The translations under genes and the position numbers were made by a program. The notes under the pieces were generated by a model. The model saw only the letters and a program-made list of their open reading frames with translations, ran no database searches and was not told the origin of the DNA. A stretch of 62,555 nt of DNA from Winogradskyella pelagia (lineage in GTDB: Bacteria > Bacteroidota > Bacteroidia > Flavobacteriales > Flavobacteriaceae), in contig NZ_JAGEVF010000014.1 in the NCBI RefSeq assembly GCF_017581965.1, positions 1 to 62,555 on the forward strand, written 5' to 3'. Position 1 is the first letter of the stretch. Every line of letters starts with the position of its first letter. This document shows, piece by piece, positions 7,048 through 13,846 of this stretch.

Positions 7048-8603
7048 TACTTGAATTGATGCGGTGCTTTGAGCAAATCGTTTACCGTTTTTACAGGGTT
7101 GAAAGTTGTAATAGGCACTTCTACGAAGATGGTATTCCAAAATGCCATGCTACCATTCCATAAACCTGGTAATTCTAGCGCCTTTAGGTCTTTACCAACT
7201 TTTGTTTTCATGGTTATAAAAGCAGCTTTATCGTTAACGAACTTGTCTAGGTTAAACTTTTCGCCTTTATAATTTTTTATAGAACAAACGATGTCAACAG
7301 GGTTAAAATGAGTGGCATTTTCAAGGATGCTTTTCTGGGATTGGTCTTTTAGATTGATTTGAGCGGACTCAACAATTTGAAGGGATTCATTACCAGCTTC
7401 ATCGGCAATCCAAAATGGTCCTCCGCCGGGCTCGCCTTCATTTTTTACCATACCACAAACCCGAATAGGCCTGTTAAGTTGGTTGTGTAAATAGACTCTT
7501 TTTTCTTCGTCTGAGCAGGTATGGAACTCAGTTTTGAGTTTGGCGTTCAATCGACGTTCTACAAAATCTGTTATAGTTATAATGGTGTCATTGGAAACAT
7601 GTTCTTTATCCAATTCTTCTAAATAAGTAAAAGCTTCGGTTTGTAATTGTAGCAATAAGCCCGCTAAACCTTTTTTGTATTTCGCAATGACATCTCGATA
7701 GTCTGCAACCACAACATTATCTATATTTTTAATAAAGACAACATCGGCATCAATACTATTGAGATTTTTTAATAACGCGCCGTGGCCTGAAGGTCTATAG
7801 AGTATAGAGCCATCGTGGTTTCTAAAGGGTTTATTATTTGGGGTTACGGCTATAGTATCTGTTGATTCTGCTTGATAAGAGTATTCGGCATCAAATTTTA
7901 CTCCTGTATTTTGGGTAACTACAGTTGCAATACGATTAAATTCCGCTTCGAATCTATCTTTCAGTCCAACGGAAATGGTAAAATGGAGCTTGGCTTTGTT
8001 TTTACCATTGGCATAAAGTGCTGCTTCATAAAGGTGCTCTTCAAAAGCAGTTGCAATGTGACTGTCTGAATATTTATGGAAAGGTAATAGCCCTTTGGGA
8101 TAATTACCATAATTAAGTTCATCTTCCTTTAACATGGTTTGTACAAAGTGCCATACTTTTTGAGTTGTAGATAAATTATAAAAATCTATACCGTTTCTTT
8201 CGATTTGAACAAGTACCGAATTATAAAATGGGAATTGTTCTAGTTTTGATACAAAAACAGATAAGAGGTCTGATTTATTACTTTCAATATAATCCTTAAT
8301 GGATTCCTCTTCTGGATTGAAGTCCATTAGAAATTGGAATAAAAATTTAAACATCCTAGTTGCGGCTCCAGAAGCTGGAACAAATTTCACAAGGGCTAAG
8401 TCATTCTTTCTGTCTTCAAAATATGCAATAAACTCTTCAATTTTAGCCTCATTCAAAGGCATTATACCATCATCAATTGTTGCTGCCTGTACAATATTAG
8501 TAAACGGAATTCCAGATTTAAAAAGCTCTATCTGAGATTCCACGGTTTTAAGGCTAAGACCTTTAGATTCTAGTTGTTTTATGTCTTGTTCTGAAAACTT
8601 CAT
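7047..8603 (-). CDS. DUF4301 family protein
   Basis: A 518-residue cytoplasmic protein of the Bacteroidota DUF4301 family; no function is established. Near the N-terminus, after the strand LVKFVP, it has PASGAATRMF (residues 76-85), reminiscent of the glycine-rich loop (GxGTRxxP) of GT-A nucleotidyltransferases, and a later RPSGHGALLKNLN segment (about 270) also recalls sugar-nucleotide enzymes. This supports a nucleotidyltransferase-like fold by inference only. Its ATG overlaps the stop of the upstream kinase gene (ATGA), suggesting translational coupling with the PnuC/kinase pair. Confidence 0.8.
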   Translation of the reverse strand: MKFSEQDIKQLESKGLSLKTVESQIELFKSGIPFTNIVQAATIDDGIMPLNEAKIEEFIAYFEDRKNDLALVKFVPASGAATRMFKFLFQFLMDFNPEEESIKDYIESNKSDLLSVFVSKLEQFPFYNSVLVQIERNGIDFYNLSTTQKVWHFVQTMLKEDELNYGNYPKGLLPFHKYSDSHIATAFEEHLYEAALYANGKNKAKLHFTISVGLKDRFEAEFNRIATVVTQNTGVKFDAEYSYQAESTDTIAVTPNNKPFRNHDGSILYRPSGHGALLKNLNSIDADVVFIKNIDNVVVADYRDVIAKYKKGLAGLLLQLQTEAFTYLEELDKEHVSNDTIITITDFVERRLNAKLKTEFHTCSDEEKRVYLHNQLNRPIRVCGMVKNEGEPGGGPFWIADEAGNESLQIVESAQINLKDQSQKSILENATHFNPVDIVCSIKNYKGEKFNLDKFVNDKAAFITMKTKVGKDLKALELPGLWNGSMAFWNTIFVEVPITTFNPVKTVNDLLKAPHQFK

Positions 8604-9169
8604 TTATGTGTTTTGATTAATTTATCTATTTGGGAAACGGCAAAATTAAAGCGCTCTTTCTCATTTCCCTTTAAAATTAGGTAAGGTTTATTAGTCGATT
8701 TAAGAGCGTTCTCAAAGGCTTTAAACATAGCTTTGCGCTCATTGGGCTTGTCTCTTAAATCGTCTGGTTCCCACGGTGTATCAATATAAGTTAAAAAATA
8801 TAAGTTGTAGCTGTTTTCGTTGGCGTATTTACTTAAAATAGGATCAGAAAACCCATTGAAATAAACTTCACTATATACTTTAGTTTCCAATAAGTCGGTA
8901 TCGCAAATTAACACAGAATCCGTTTCTGAGGCACGTTTGTTTTCTAAGGCCATTTGTCCTATCGCAATTGGGATGATGTCTTTAGGTTCGCAGATGCTAC
9001 GTTCTTCATCCCATTTTTTTTGAAGGTATTCCCGCGAAAATTCTGGGACCCAATTCGTTTGGTAATGCTCTGCTAATTGTTTGGACAGCGTCGTTTTACC
9101 TGTAGATTCTGGACCAAACAGAACTATTTTTATACAGTTTGCTGGGTGTTGTTTAAGCTTTTCTTCCAT
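8600..9169 (-). CDS. NadR-like P-loop kinase (ATPase), putative vitamin kinase
   Basis: A 189-residue cytoplasmic P-loop protein with Walker A GPESTGKTT at 19-27 and a later CDTDLLET segment (about 105-112) typical of the NadR ribosylnicotinamide kinase/TTD14 group. Family members phosphorylate nicotinamide riboside, which traps it after entry through PnuC. Here it overlaps the end of the PnuC-family gene by 40 bases, and that gene overlaps a thiamine-binding-type protein, so the natural substrate could be thiamine rather than nicotinamide riboside. No nicotinamide nucleotide adenylyltransferase domain is present. Substrate assignment is open. Confidence 0.8.
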   Translation of the reverse strand: MEEKLKQHPANCIKIVLFGPESTGKTTLSKQLAEHYQTNWVPEFSREYLQKKWDEERSICEPKDIIPIAIGQMALENKRASETDSVLICDTDLLETKVYSEVYFNGFSDPILSKYANENSYNLYFLTYIDTPWEPDDLRDKPNERKAMFKAFENALKSTNKPYLILKGNEKERFNFAVSQIDKLIKTHK

Positions 9170-9762
9170 TCGTTATAGCCATAAATCGCAAGGATTGTAA
9201 AGATAAGATATTGTAAGGATAACATGCCCAAACCTCTATATGCATATAGCGGAACTGTAACTAGGTCACCGATAATCCAAAGCGTCCAGTTCTCTAGTTT
9301 TTTATTAGCCATGTACCACATGGCTGTAAAGAAAATACCTGAGGTTACAATGTCTATATAATTGGGCAATTCAATGGTGTAATCAAATGCTTTGTAGACA
9401 ACGTAAGTAATAATTATGGTCAAGGCAAATAGACATAAACCGATTATTTTTTCTTTAAATGATGTTCTTGAAATTGGAATAAGATAATTGCCATTCTTTT
9501 TTCTAGACCAATTCCACCAGCCATAAATACTCATAATAGAATAGTAAAGATTCATCATCATATCGCCAAGATAGGTGTTGATGTAAAGAAGATATACTGT
9601 AATTACAGTACAAATGATGCCTGTTGGATAAACTAGAATATTTTCTTGTTTGGCAAACCATACACTGGCCACGCCAAATACAAAAGCAATAGCCTCTAGT
9701 ACAATTTGAAAGGTTGGTGTTTGCCTATAAGCTTCCAGAAAAAAATCAAAAATGTGGTTCAT
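9130..9762 (-). CDS. pnuT: PnuC/PnuT family vitamin transporter
   Basis: A 210-residue inner-membrane protein with about seven to eight hydrophobic helices. It has the PnuC family marks: YGWWNW about residue 79, a central WxMANKKLENW stretch and the closing YGYNEWKK. The family imports unphosphorylated vitamins by facilitated diffusion; PnuC takes nicotinamide riboside, PnuT takes thiamine. The gene sits between a YkoF-type thiamine-binding protein (overlap 17 bases) and a P-loop kinase (overlap 40 bases), and a TPP-riboswitch receptor lies a few genes downstream. I therefore favour PnuT, but residues that distinguish the two cannot be judged by eye. Confidence 0.8.
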   Translation of the reverse strand: MNHIFDFFLEAYRQTPTFQIVLEAIAFVFGVASVWFAKQENILVYPTGIICTVITVYLLYINTYLGDMMMNLYYSIMSIYGWWNWSRKKNGNYLIPISRTSFKEKIIGLCLFALTIIITYVVYKAFDYTIELPNYIDIVTSGIFFTAMWYMANKKLENWTLWIIGDLVTVPLYAYRGLGMLSLQYLIFTILAIYGYNEWKKSLNNTQQTV

Positions 9763-10006
9763 AATTGCTTCGGTCTGTCTTTACCAATTTTATGGACATT
9801 ACGGCTATATCTATACTGTTAAAAGCGTCTTTTATCGCTGTGGTTAAGAATGGCATAAGGTCATCATAATTTCCAAAAATTTGTGTGCTTAGGGGATTTT
9901 CAATGACAGTGAATTTTGATGCTCTTAAAACCTTAATAAAGTCAATCACGTGCTGCTCGTAACTGTCGGTTAAAGGCGAGTAGGTTAATTCAATAGATAC
10001 ATCCAT
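9746..10006 (-). CDS. YkoF/DUF77-type thiamine-binding protein
   Basis: An 86-residue single-domain protein resembling the YkoF/MTH1187 (DUF77) ferredoxin-like fold. Visible family features are the first strand VSIELTYSPLTD (3-14), the PLSTQIFGNYDDLM segment (about 38-51) and a final strand VMSIKLVK. YkoF proteins bind thiamine or hydroxymethylpyrimidine. No signal peptide is present, so it acts in the cytoplasm, perhaps holding the vitamin after entry. The gene starts nine bases after the GGGP synthase stop and overlaps the transporter gene, which supports a shared role. Confidence 0.72.
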   Translation of the reverse strand: MDVSIELTYSPLTDSYEQHVIDFIKVLRASKFTVIENPLSTQIFGNYDDLMPFLTTAIKDAFNSIDIAVMSIKLVKTDRSNYEPHF

Positions 10007-10014
10007 GGTTTATT

Positions 10015-10746
10015 TTAAAAGGAATTGATTATTTGATTAAAAAATGTCTCATCTTTTTCAAAGGCTGTACCAATAACTACCAAATCTGCACCTGCTTCGT
10101 AGGCTTTATCCAAATCTGTTTTTGACCGAATGCCGCCTCCAACAATCAAGGGGATTTTGATTTGAGATTTTACAGCTGAAATAATTTCTGAATCTACAGG
10201 GTGCGTTGCTCCACTACCTGCCTCTAGATACATAAGTTTCATACCAAGATATTCACCAGCTTTGGCAGTATGGCTAATAAGTTCTGTGTTTTTTCGCAGC
10301 ATAGGTTTCGTTTTACTAATGCGTTCAACCGCTGTTTCAATGCCGTTTTCTATAAGGATATAGCCTGTGGGAATAACCTCAAGATTCATTGTATTCAACT
10401 TCGGAATAGCTTTTATGTGTTTTCCGATTAAGTAGTCCGGATTTCTTCCAGAAATAAGTGAAAGAAATAAAAGGCCATCAGCATTGTTGGTCAGTTGATT
10501 CTCATCACCTGGAAACAGAATAAGTGGTGAATCCGTATAATTTTTAATGGCCTTTGCCAATGTATCAGTTGTATTATTTTGCAGTTCACTACCTCCTAAA
10601 AAAATATGGGTGGCCATAGACTGGTTGACTTTATTTACAAAAGGCTCAATACTATTTACAGGCATTTTGTCCGGATCAATGAGTACGGCAAGTTGTTTTC
10701 TCCCTTCCTTTATGGCATTTAATATGTTGTTGTAAAGTCTTGTCAT
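10015..10746 (-). CDS. Geranylgeranylglyceryl phosphate synthase family protein
   Basis: A 243-residue TIM-barrel prenyltransferase that joins a long polyprenyl diphosphate to sn-glycerol-1-phosphate. Family marks are LAVLIDPDK (about 18-26), FLGGSELQ (about 49-56), YLEAGSGA (about 173-180), IVGGGIRSK (about 200-208) and a final GADLVVIGTAFE. Archaea use the reaction for ether lipids; Flavobacteriaceae carry the so-called group II enzymes whose product and purpose in bacteria are unclear. Its ATG overlaps the PPTase stop (ATGA). Confidence 0.92.
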   Translation of the reverse strand: MTRLYNNILNAIKEGRKQLAVLIDPDKMPVNSIEPFVNKVNQSMATHIFLGGSELQNNTTDTLAKAIKNYTDSPLILFPGDENQLTNNADGLLFLSLISGRNPDYLIGKHIKAIPKLNTMNLEVIPTGYILIENGIETAVERISKTKPMLRKNTELISHTAKAGEYLGMKLMYLEAGSGATHPVDSEIISAVKSQIKIPLIVGGGIRSKTDLDKAYEAGADLVVIGTAFEKDETFFNQIINSF

Positions 10747-11372
10747 TCAGGCACAACGTAAGCACAGGTGAAATCCTCAAATTCTATAAATGCAGTTTTA
10801 TGTCGGTATTTTTTAGAGTTATAATCTATCCAAGCTACGGTTTCATTATCTTCAAGCATAAATGGAATGACCAGAAAATGCTCTTTAAATAGCATACCTG
10901 GTGTGGCAAATAGTTTATATAGTGATTCCTTAATTGCCCAGATAACGGTTAAATCTCTCACGTAAGTAGGACTTTCGGGTTTTAGATAATCAGTTTCATA
11001 TTCAATAAATTTGCTGGCAATGCGACCAATTTTGGGGCGTTGTTTTTCAATATCTATGCCTACTGGCTGATTACTAACGATGACACCAGAAAATTCAAAA
11101 GAATGTGTAATCGATATGTAGTTGCCATCCTTAAGATGTGGTTTCCCATAGTCATCATAGTAGAGGTCTTGATCGGTATATCCAAATTCGCGAAGCAAAT
11201 GTCGCACGCTTAAAAAACCTCTTTGGTGTATTTCACTTTTCATGCTTAAAACGCGCGCCTTGCTATTGGGCTTTAAATCAAGGGGTTTTAATAAGTCATC
11301 GTAGGATTCTTCAATACGCCAAATTTTAACAGCAGTTTGTGAATTTACGCTAATGGATTTAAACAGTGGCAT
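10743..11372 (-). CDS. 4'-phosphopantetheinyl transferase superfamily protein
   Basis: A 209-residue Sfp/AcpT-like enzyme that moves phosphopantetheine from CoA to a carrier-protein serine. The two conserved motifs are present: GIDIEKQRP at 105-113 (magnesium-binding Asp and Glu) and WAIKESLYK at 145-153 (W-x-x-K-E-x-x-x-K). Its size lies between the AcpS and Sfp groups and the Sfp-type pseudo-dimer is visible. It heads the operon running down to arfB. No polyketide or peptide synthetase genes are nearby, so its target is probably fatty-acid ACP or an unlinked pathway. Confidence 0.9.
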   Translation of the reverse strand: MPLFKSISVNSQTAVKIWRIEESYDDLLKPLDLKPNSKARVLSMKSEIHQRGFLSVRHLLREFGYTDQDLYYDDYGKPHLKDGNYISITHSFEFSGVIVSNQPVGIDIEKQRPKIGRIASKFIEYETDYLKPESPTYVRDLTVIWAIKESLYKLFATPGMLFKEHFLVIPFMLEDNETVAWIDYNSKKYRHKTAFIEFEDFTCAYVVPE

Positions 11373-11395
11373 TTAGTATTCTGAATGATATTGAT

Positions 11396-11403
11396 TACCT
11401 TTG
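11396..11403 (+). promoter_or_regulatory. -7 promoter element for ahcY
   Basis: TACCTTTG matches TAnnTTTG. It places the transcript start at about 11407 and gives ahcY a leader of about 100 bases. Confidence 0.6.
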
Positions 11404-11404
11404 C

Positions 11405-11461
11405 ATCGCTTTTGCTAAGGCTAGTATTCGTCGATGTGGCGAATTTAGCTAAATAAGCGAT
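11405..11461 (+). promoter_or_regulatory. Structured ahcY leader, three nested helices
   Basis: Three helices nest in one arm: ATCGCTT (11405-11411) with AAGCGAT (11455-11461), GCTAA (11414-11418) with TTAGC (11445-11449), and ATTCG (11426-11430) with CGAAT (11440-11444). A 7-base bulge interrupts the left side and the terminal loop is nine bases. It begins where the transcript is expected to start. I cannot match it to the SAH, SAM-I or SAM-II riboswitch consensus. Confidence 0.55.
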
Positions 11462-11506
11462 AAAGCCAAACACCAAGCAAATTATAAAAATTGAAAAATT
11501 GAGATA

Positions 11507-12823
11507 ATGAGTACAAAAACAACAACTTACGTACCATACAAAGTTAAAGATATTGATCTGGCGGAATGGGGTCGCAAAGAAATAGAATTAGCTGAAGCAG
11601 AAATGCCAGGACTAATGAGTTTGCGAGAAGAGTATAAGGATGAGCAACCGCTTAAAGGTGCAAGAATTGCTGGATGTTTACATATGACGATACAAACTGC
11701 AGTTTTAATTGAAACCTTACAGGCTTTAGGAGCTGAAGTGACTTGGAGTTCATGTAATATTTTTTCAACACAAGACCAGGCCGCAGCCGCAGTAGCAGCT
11801 GCTGGAACTCCAGTTTATGCATGGAAGAACATGACGGAAGAAGAGTTTGATTGGTGTATTGAGCAAACCTTATTCTTCGGCGAAGACAGACAGCCTTTAA
11901 ACATGATTCTCGATGATGGTGGCGATTTAACCAATATGGTTTTGGATAAATATCCGGAATTGGCAGAAGGTATTAAAGGATTATCTGAGGAGACAACAAC
12001 TGGTGTACATCGTTTATACGAACGTGTTAAAAATGGAACCTTACCAATGCCAGCCATAAATGTTAACGATTCTGTAACCAAGTCTAAGTTTGACAATAAG
12101 TATGGTTGTAAAGAATCTGCAGTAGATGCTATTAGAAGAGCTACGGATATTATGTTAGCAGGAAAGCGTGTTGTGGTTTGTGGTTATGGCGATGTAGGTA
12201 AAGGTACAGCAGCATCTTTTAAAGGAGCGGGCAGTATCGTAACTGTTACAGAAATAGACCCAATATGTGCACTTCAGGCTGCCATGGATGGTTTTGAAGT
12301 AAAACGTTTGGAGACGGTAATCTCAAATGCAGATATAGTCATCACCTCTACAGGGAATAAGGACATTGTTAGAGCTGAGCATTTTAAGGCTATGAAGGAT
12401 AAAACCATTGTCTGTAACATAGGTCATTTTGATAATGAAATTCAAATGGCGTGGTTAAACGAGAATTTTGGTCATACTAAGAATACGATTAAACCTCAGG
12501 TAGATAAATATACCCTTGACGGAAAAGATATTATTGTATTGGCTGAAGGCCGTTTAGTAAATCTTGGATGTGCTACTGGGCACCCAAGTTTTGTAATGAG
12601 TAATTCCTTTACCAACCAGACTTTAGCACAGATTGAGCTTTGGAATAATTCTGATGCTTACGAAAATGATGTTTATATGCTACCTAAACATTTAGATGAA
12701 AAAGTGGCCAAACTACATTTAGAAAAAATTGGTGTAGAGCTTACCGAACTAAAGAATTACCAGGCAGATTATATTGGCGTTACAGTCGAAGGTCCCTACA
12801 AACCTGAGCATTACAGATACTAA
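11507..12823 (+). CDS. ahcY: Adenosylhomocysteinase (SAH hydrolase)
   Basis: A 438-residue cytoplasmic enzyme that splits S-adenosylhomocysteine into adenosine and homocysteine and so relieves product inhibition of methyltransferases. Family marks are [16 protein letters not shown] (about 56-71), the substrate-domain [10 protein letters not shown] (about 130-139), the NAD-binding [10 protein letters not shown] (about 224-233) and the C-terminal KPEHYRY that reaches into the neighbouring subunit. Full length. It has a long structured leader and its own terminator, so it is a single-gene unit. Confidence 0.98.
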   Translation: MSTKTTTYVPYKVKDIDLAEWGRKEIELAEAEMPGLMSLREEYKDEQPLKGARIAGCLHMTIQTAVLIETLQALGAEVTWSSCNIFSTQDQAAAAVAAAGTPVYAWKNMTEEEFDWCIEQTLFFGEDRQPLNMILDDGGDLTNMVLDKYPELAEGIKGLSEETTTGVHRLYERVKNGTLPMPAINVNDSVTKSKFDNKYGCKESAVDAIRRATDIMLAGKRVVVCGYGDVGKGTAASFKGAGSIVTVTEIDPICALQAAMDGFEVKRLETVISNADIVITSTGNKDIVRAEHFKAMKDKTIVCNIGHFDNEIQMAWLNENFGHTKNTIKPQVDKYTLDGKDIIVLAEGRLVNLGCATGHPSFVMSNSFTNQTLAQIELWNNSDAYENDVYMLPKHLDEKVAKLHLEKIGVELTELKNYQADYIGVTVEGPYKPEHYRY

Positions 12824-12866
12824 ATTTGGTATGCTGAATATTTTTCAGCACCTCATATATAGACCT

Positions 12867-12899
12867 AAACCCTTGCAGAAATGTGAGGGTTTTTATTAT
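12867..12899 (+). terminator. Rho-independent terminator of ahcY
   Basis: Arms AAACCCT (12867-12873) and AGGGTTT (12886-12892), followed by a T-rich tail. Confidence 0.82.
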
Positions 12900-12910
12900 T
12901 TTTAAAGTAT

Positions 12911-13375
12911 ATGAAAAATACTCAAAAGCTTTCTAAATACCTTGATGAACTAGAATCTCTTATTCCAAAGTTTAAAGAAAAGAACCCAAAAGTATCAAAA
13001 TCTAATGTAGGTTGGCAAATTGATCACAGCCTCAAAGTGATTAATAATGTCATTAAAGCTCTTGAAGCTTCGGACCCTAAGTTGTATAAAAGTAATTTTA
13101 GTTTTTTAGGATGGGTGTTTTTAAGCCTAGGTTATTTTCCAAGAGGAAAAGCCAAGGCTCCCAAGCATGTAAAACCACCCGAAGTTATTTTAGAAGAGGA
13201 TTTAGTATCACAAGTCAAAGCGGTTAAATCTAATTTAGAATCATTAGCCAACTTAAATAAGAATTCTTTTTTTGAGCATCCTATGTTTGGGAATGTTAAC
13301 ACCAAAAAAGCAGTTCGTTTTCTAGAAGTTCACACCAATCATCATTTAAAAATTATAAGAGATATTTTAAAATAG
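12911..13375 (+). CDS. DUF1569 (DinB-like) protein
   Basis: A 154-residue four-helix-bundle protein of the DinB/YfiT-like superfamily, DUF1569 branch. The helix-borne histidines that bind a divalent metal in this superfamily are seen in QIDHSLKVI (about 36-44) and HTNHHLKII (about 142-150). Some superfamily members transfer thiols (mycothiol, bacillithiol); this branch has no assigned substrate. It ends directly before the vsr start codon, so the two are probably co-transcribed. Confidence 0.8.
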   Translation: MKNTQKLSKYLDELESLIPKFKEKNPKVSKSNVGWQIDHSLKVINNVIKALEASDPKLYKSNFSFLGWVFLSLGYFPRGKAKAPKHVKPPEVILEEDLVSQVKAVKSNLESLANLNKNSFFEHPMFGNVNTKKAVRFLEVHTNHHLKIIRDILK

Positions 13376-13846
13376 ATGGGCTATGACGAGTCTAAAATAA
13401 AAGTTCCAAGGTTCAATGAAGAATCGGGTTTTTATACCACCAAAAAGCGCTCAAAAATAATGAGTAAGATTCGTGGTAAAAACTCCAAGCCAGAACTACA
13501 ATTTAGGAGAGCACTTTGGGCAAAGAGCGTTAGGTATAGAGTTAATACAAATCAACTACCAGGCAGACCAGATATAAGCATTAAAAAGTATAAGCTAGCT
13601 ATCTTTATAGACGGTGACTATTGGCATGGTTACAATTGGGATGTACGTAAACCAAAACTAAAAACCAATAGGGAATTTTGGATTCCAAAGATTGAACGCA
13701 ATATGCAGCGTGATGCCGAGGTAAATCGTCAATTAGAAGAAATGGGATACACCGTATTTCGGTTTTGGGAACACGAAATAAAAAAGAATCTAAATACCTG
13801 TATAAATGATATTATGGTGTATTTACACTCAAGAAGGATTCACTAG
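13376..13846 (+). CDS. vsr: Very-short-patch repair (Vsr) endonuclease, orphan
   Basis: A 156-residue Vsr-family nuclease; the E. coli enzyme nicks 5' of T in T:G mismatches left by deamination of Dcm-methylated cytosine. Conserved parts are MSKIRGKNSKPE (about 29-40), the catalytic core LPGRPDISIKKYKLAIFIDG with the metal-binding Asp of PGRPD, YWHGYNWD, and the closing VFRFWEHEI. The Cys/His zinc ligands of the E. coli enzyme are absent: the usual GCFWH reads GDYWH here. No cytosine methyltransferase or restriction enzyme is in the window. Confidence 0.9.
   Translation: MGYDESKIKVPRFNEESGFYTTKKRSKIMSKIRGKNSKPELQFRRALWAKSVRYRVNTNQLPGRPDISIKKYKLAIFIDGDYWHGYNWDVRKPKLKTNREFWIPKIERNMQRDAEVNRQLEEMGYTVFRFWEHEIKKNLNTCINDIMVYLHSRRIH

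Noticed and set aside
11405..11461. The ahcY leader as a SAH or SAM-II riboswitch
   Set aside because: The segment AGCTAAAT recalls SAM-II, but it sits within a helix and the order of elements differs; the GC-rich SAH core is absent. I list it only as an unclassified structured leader.
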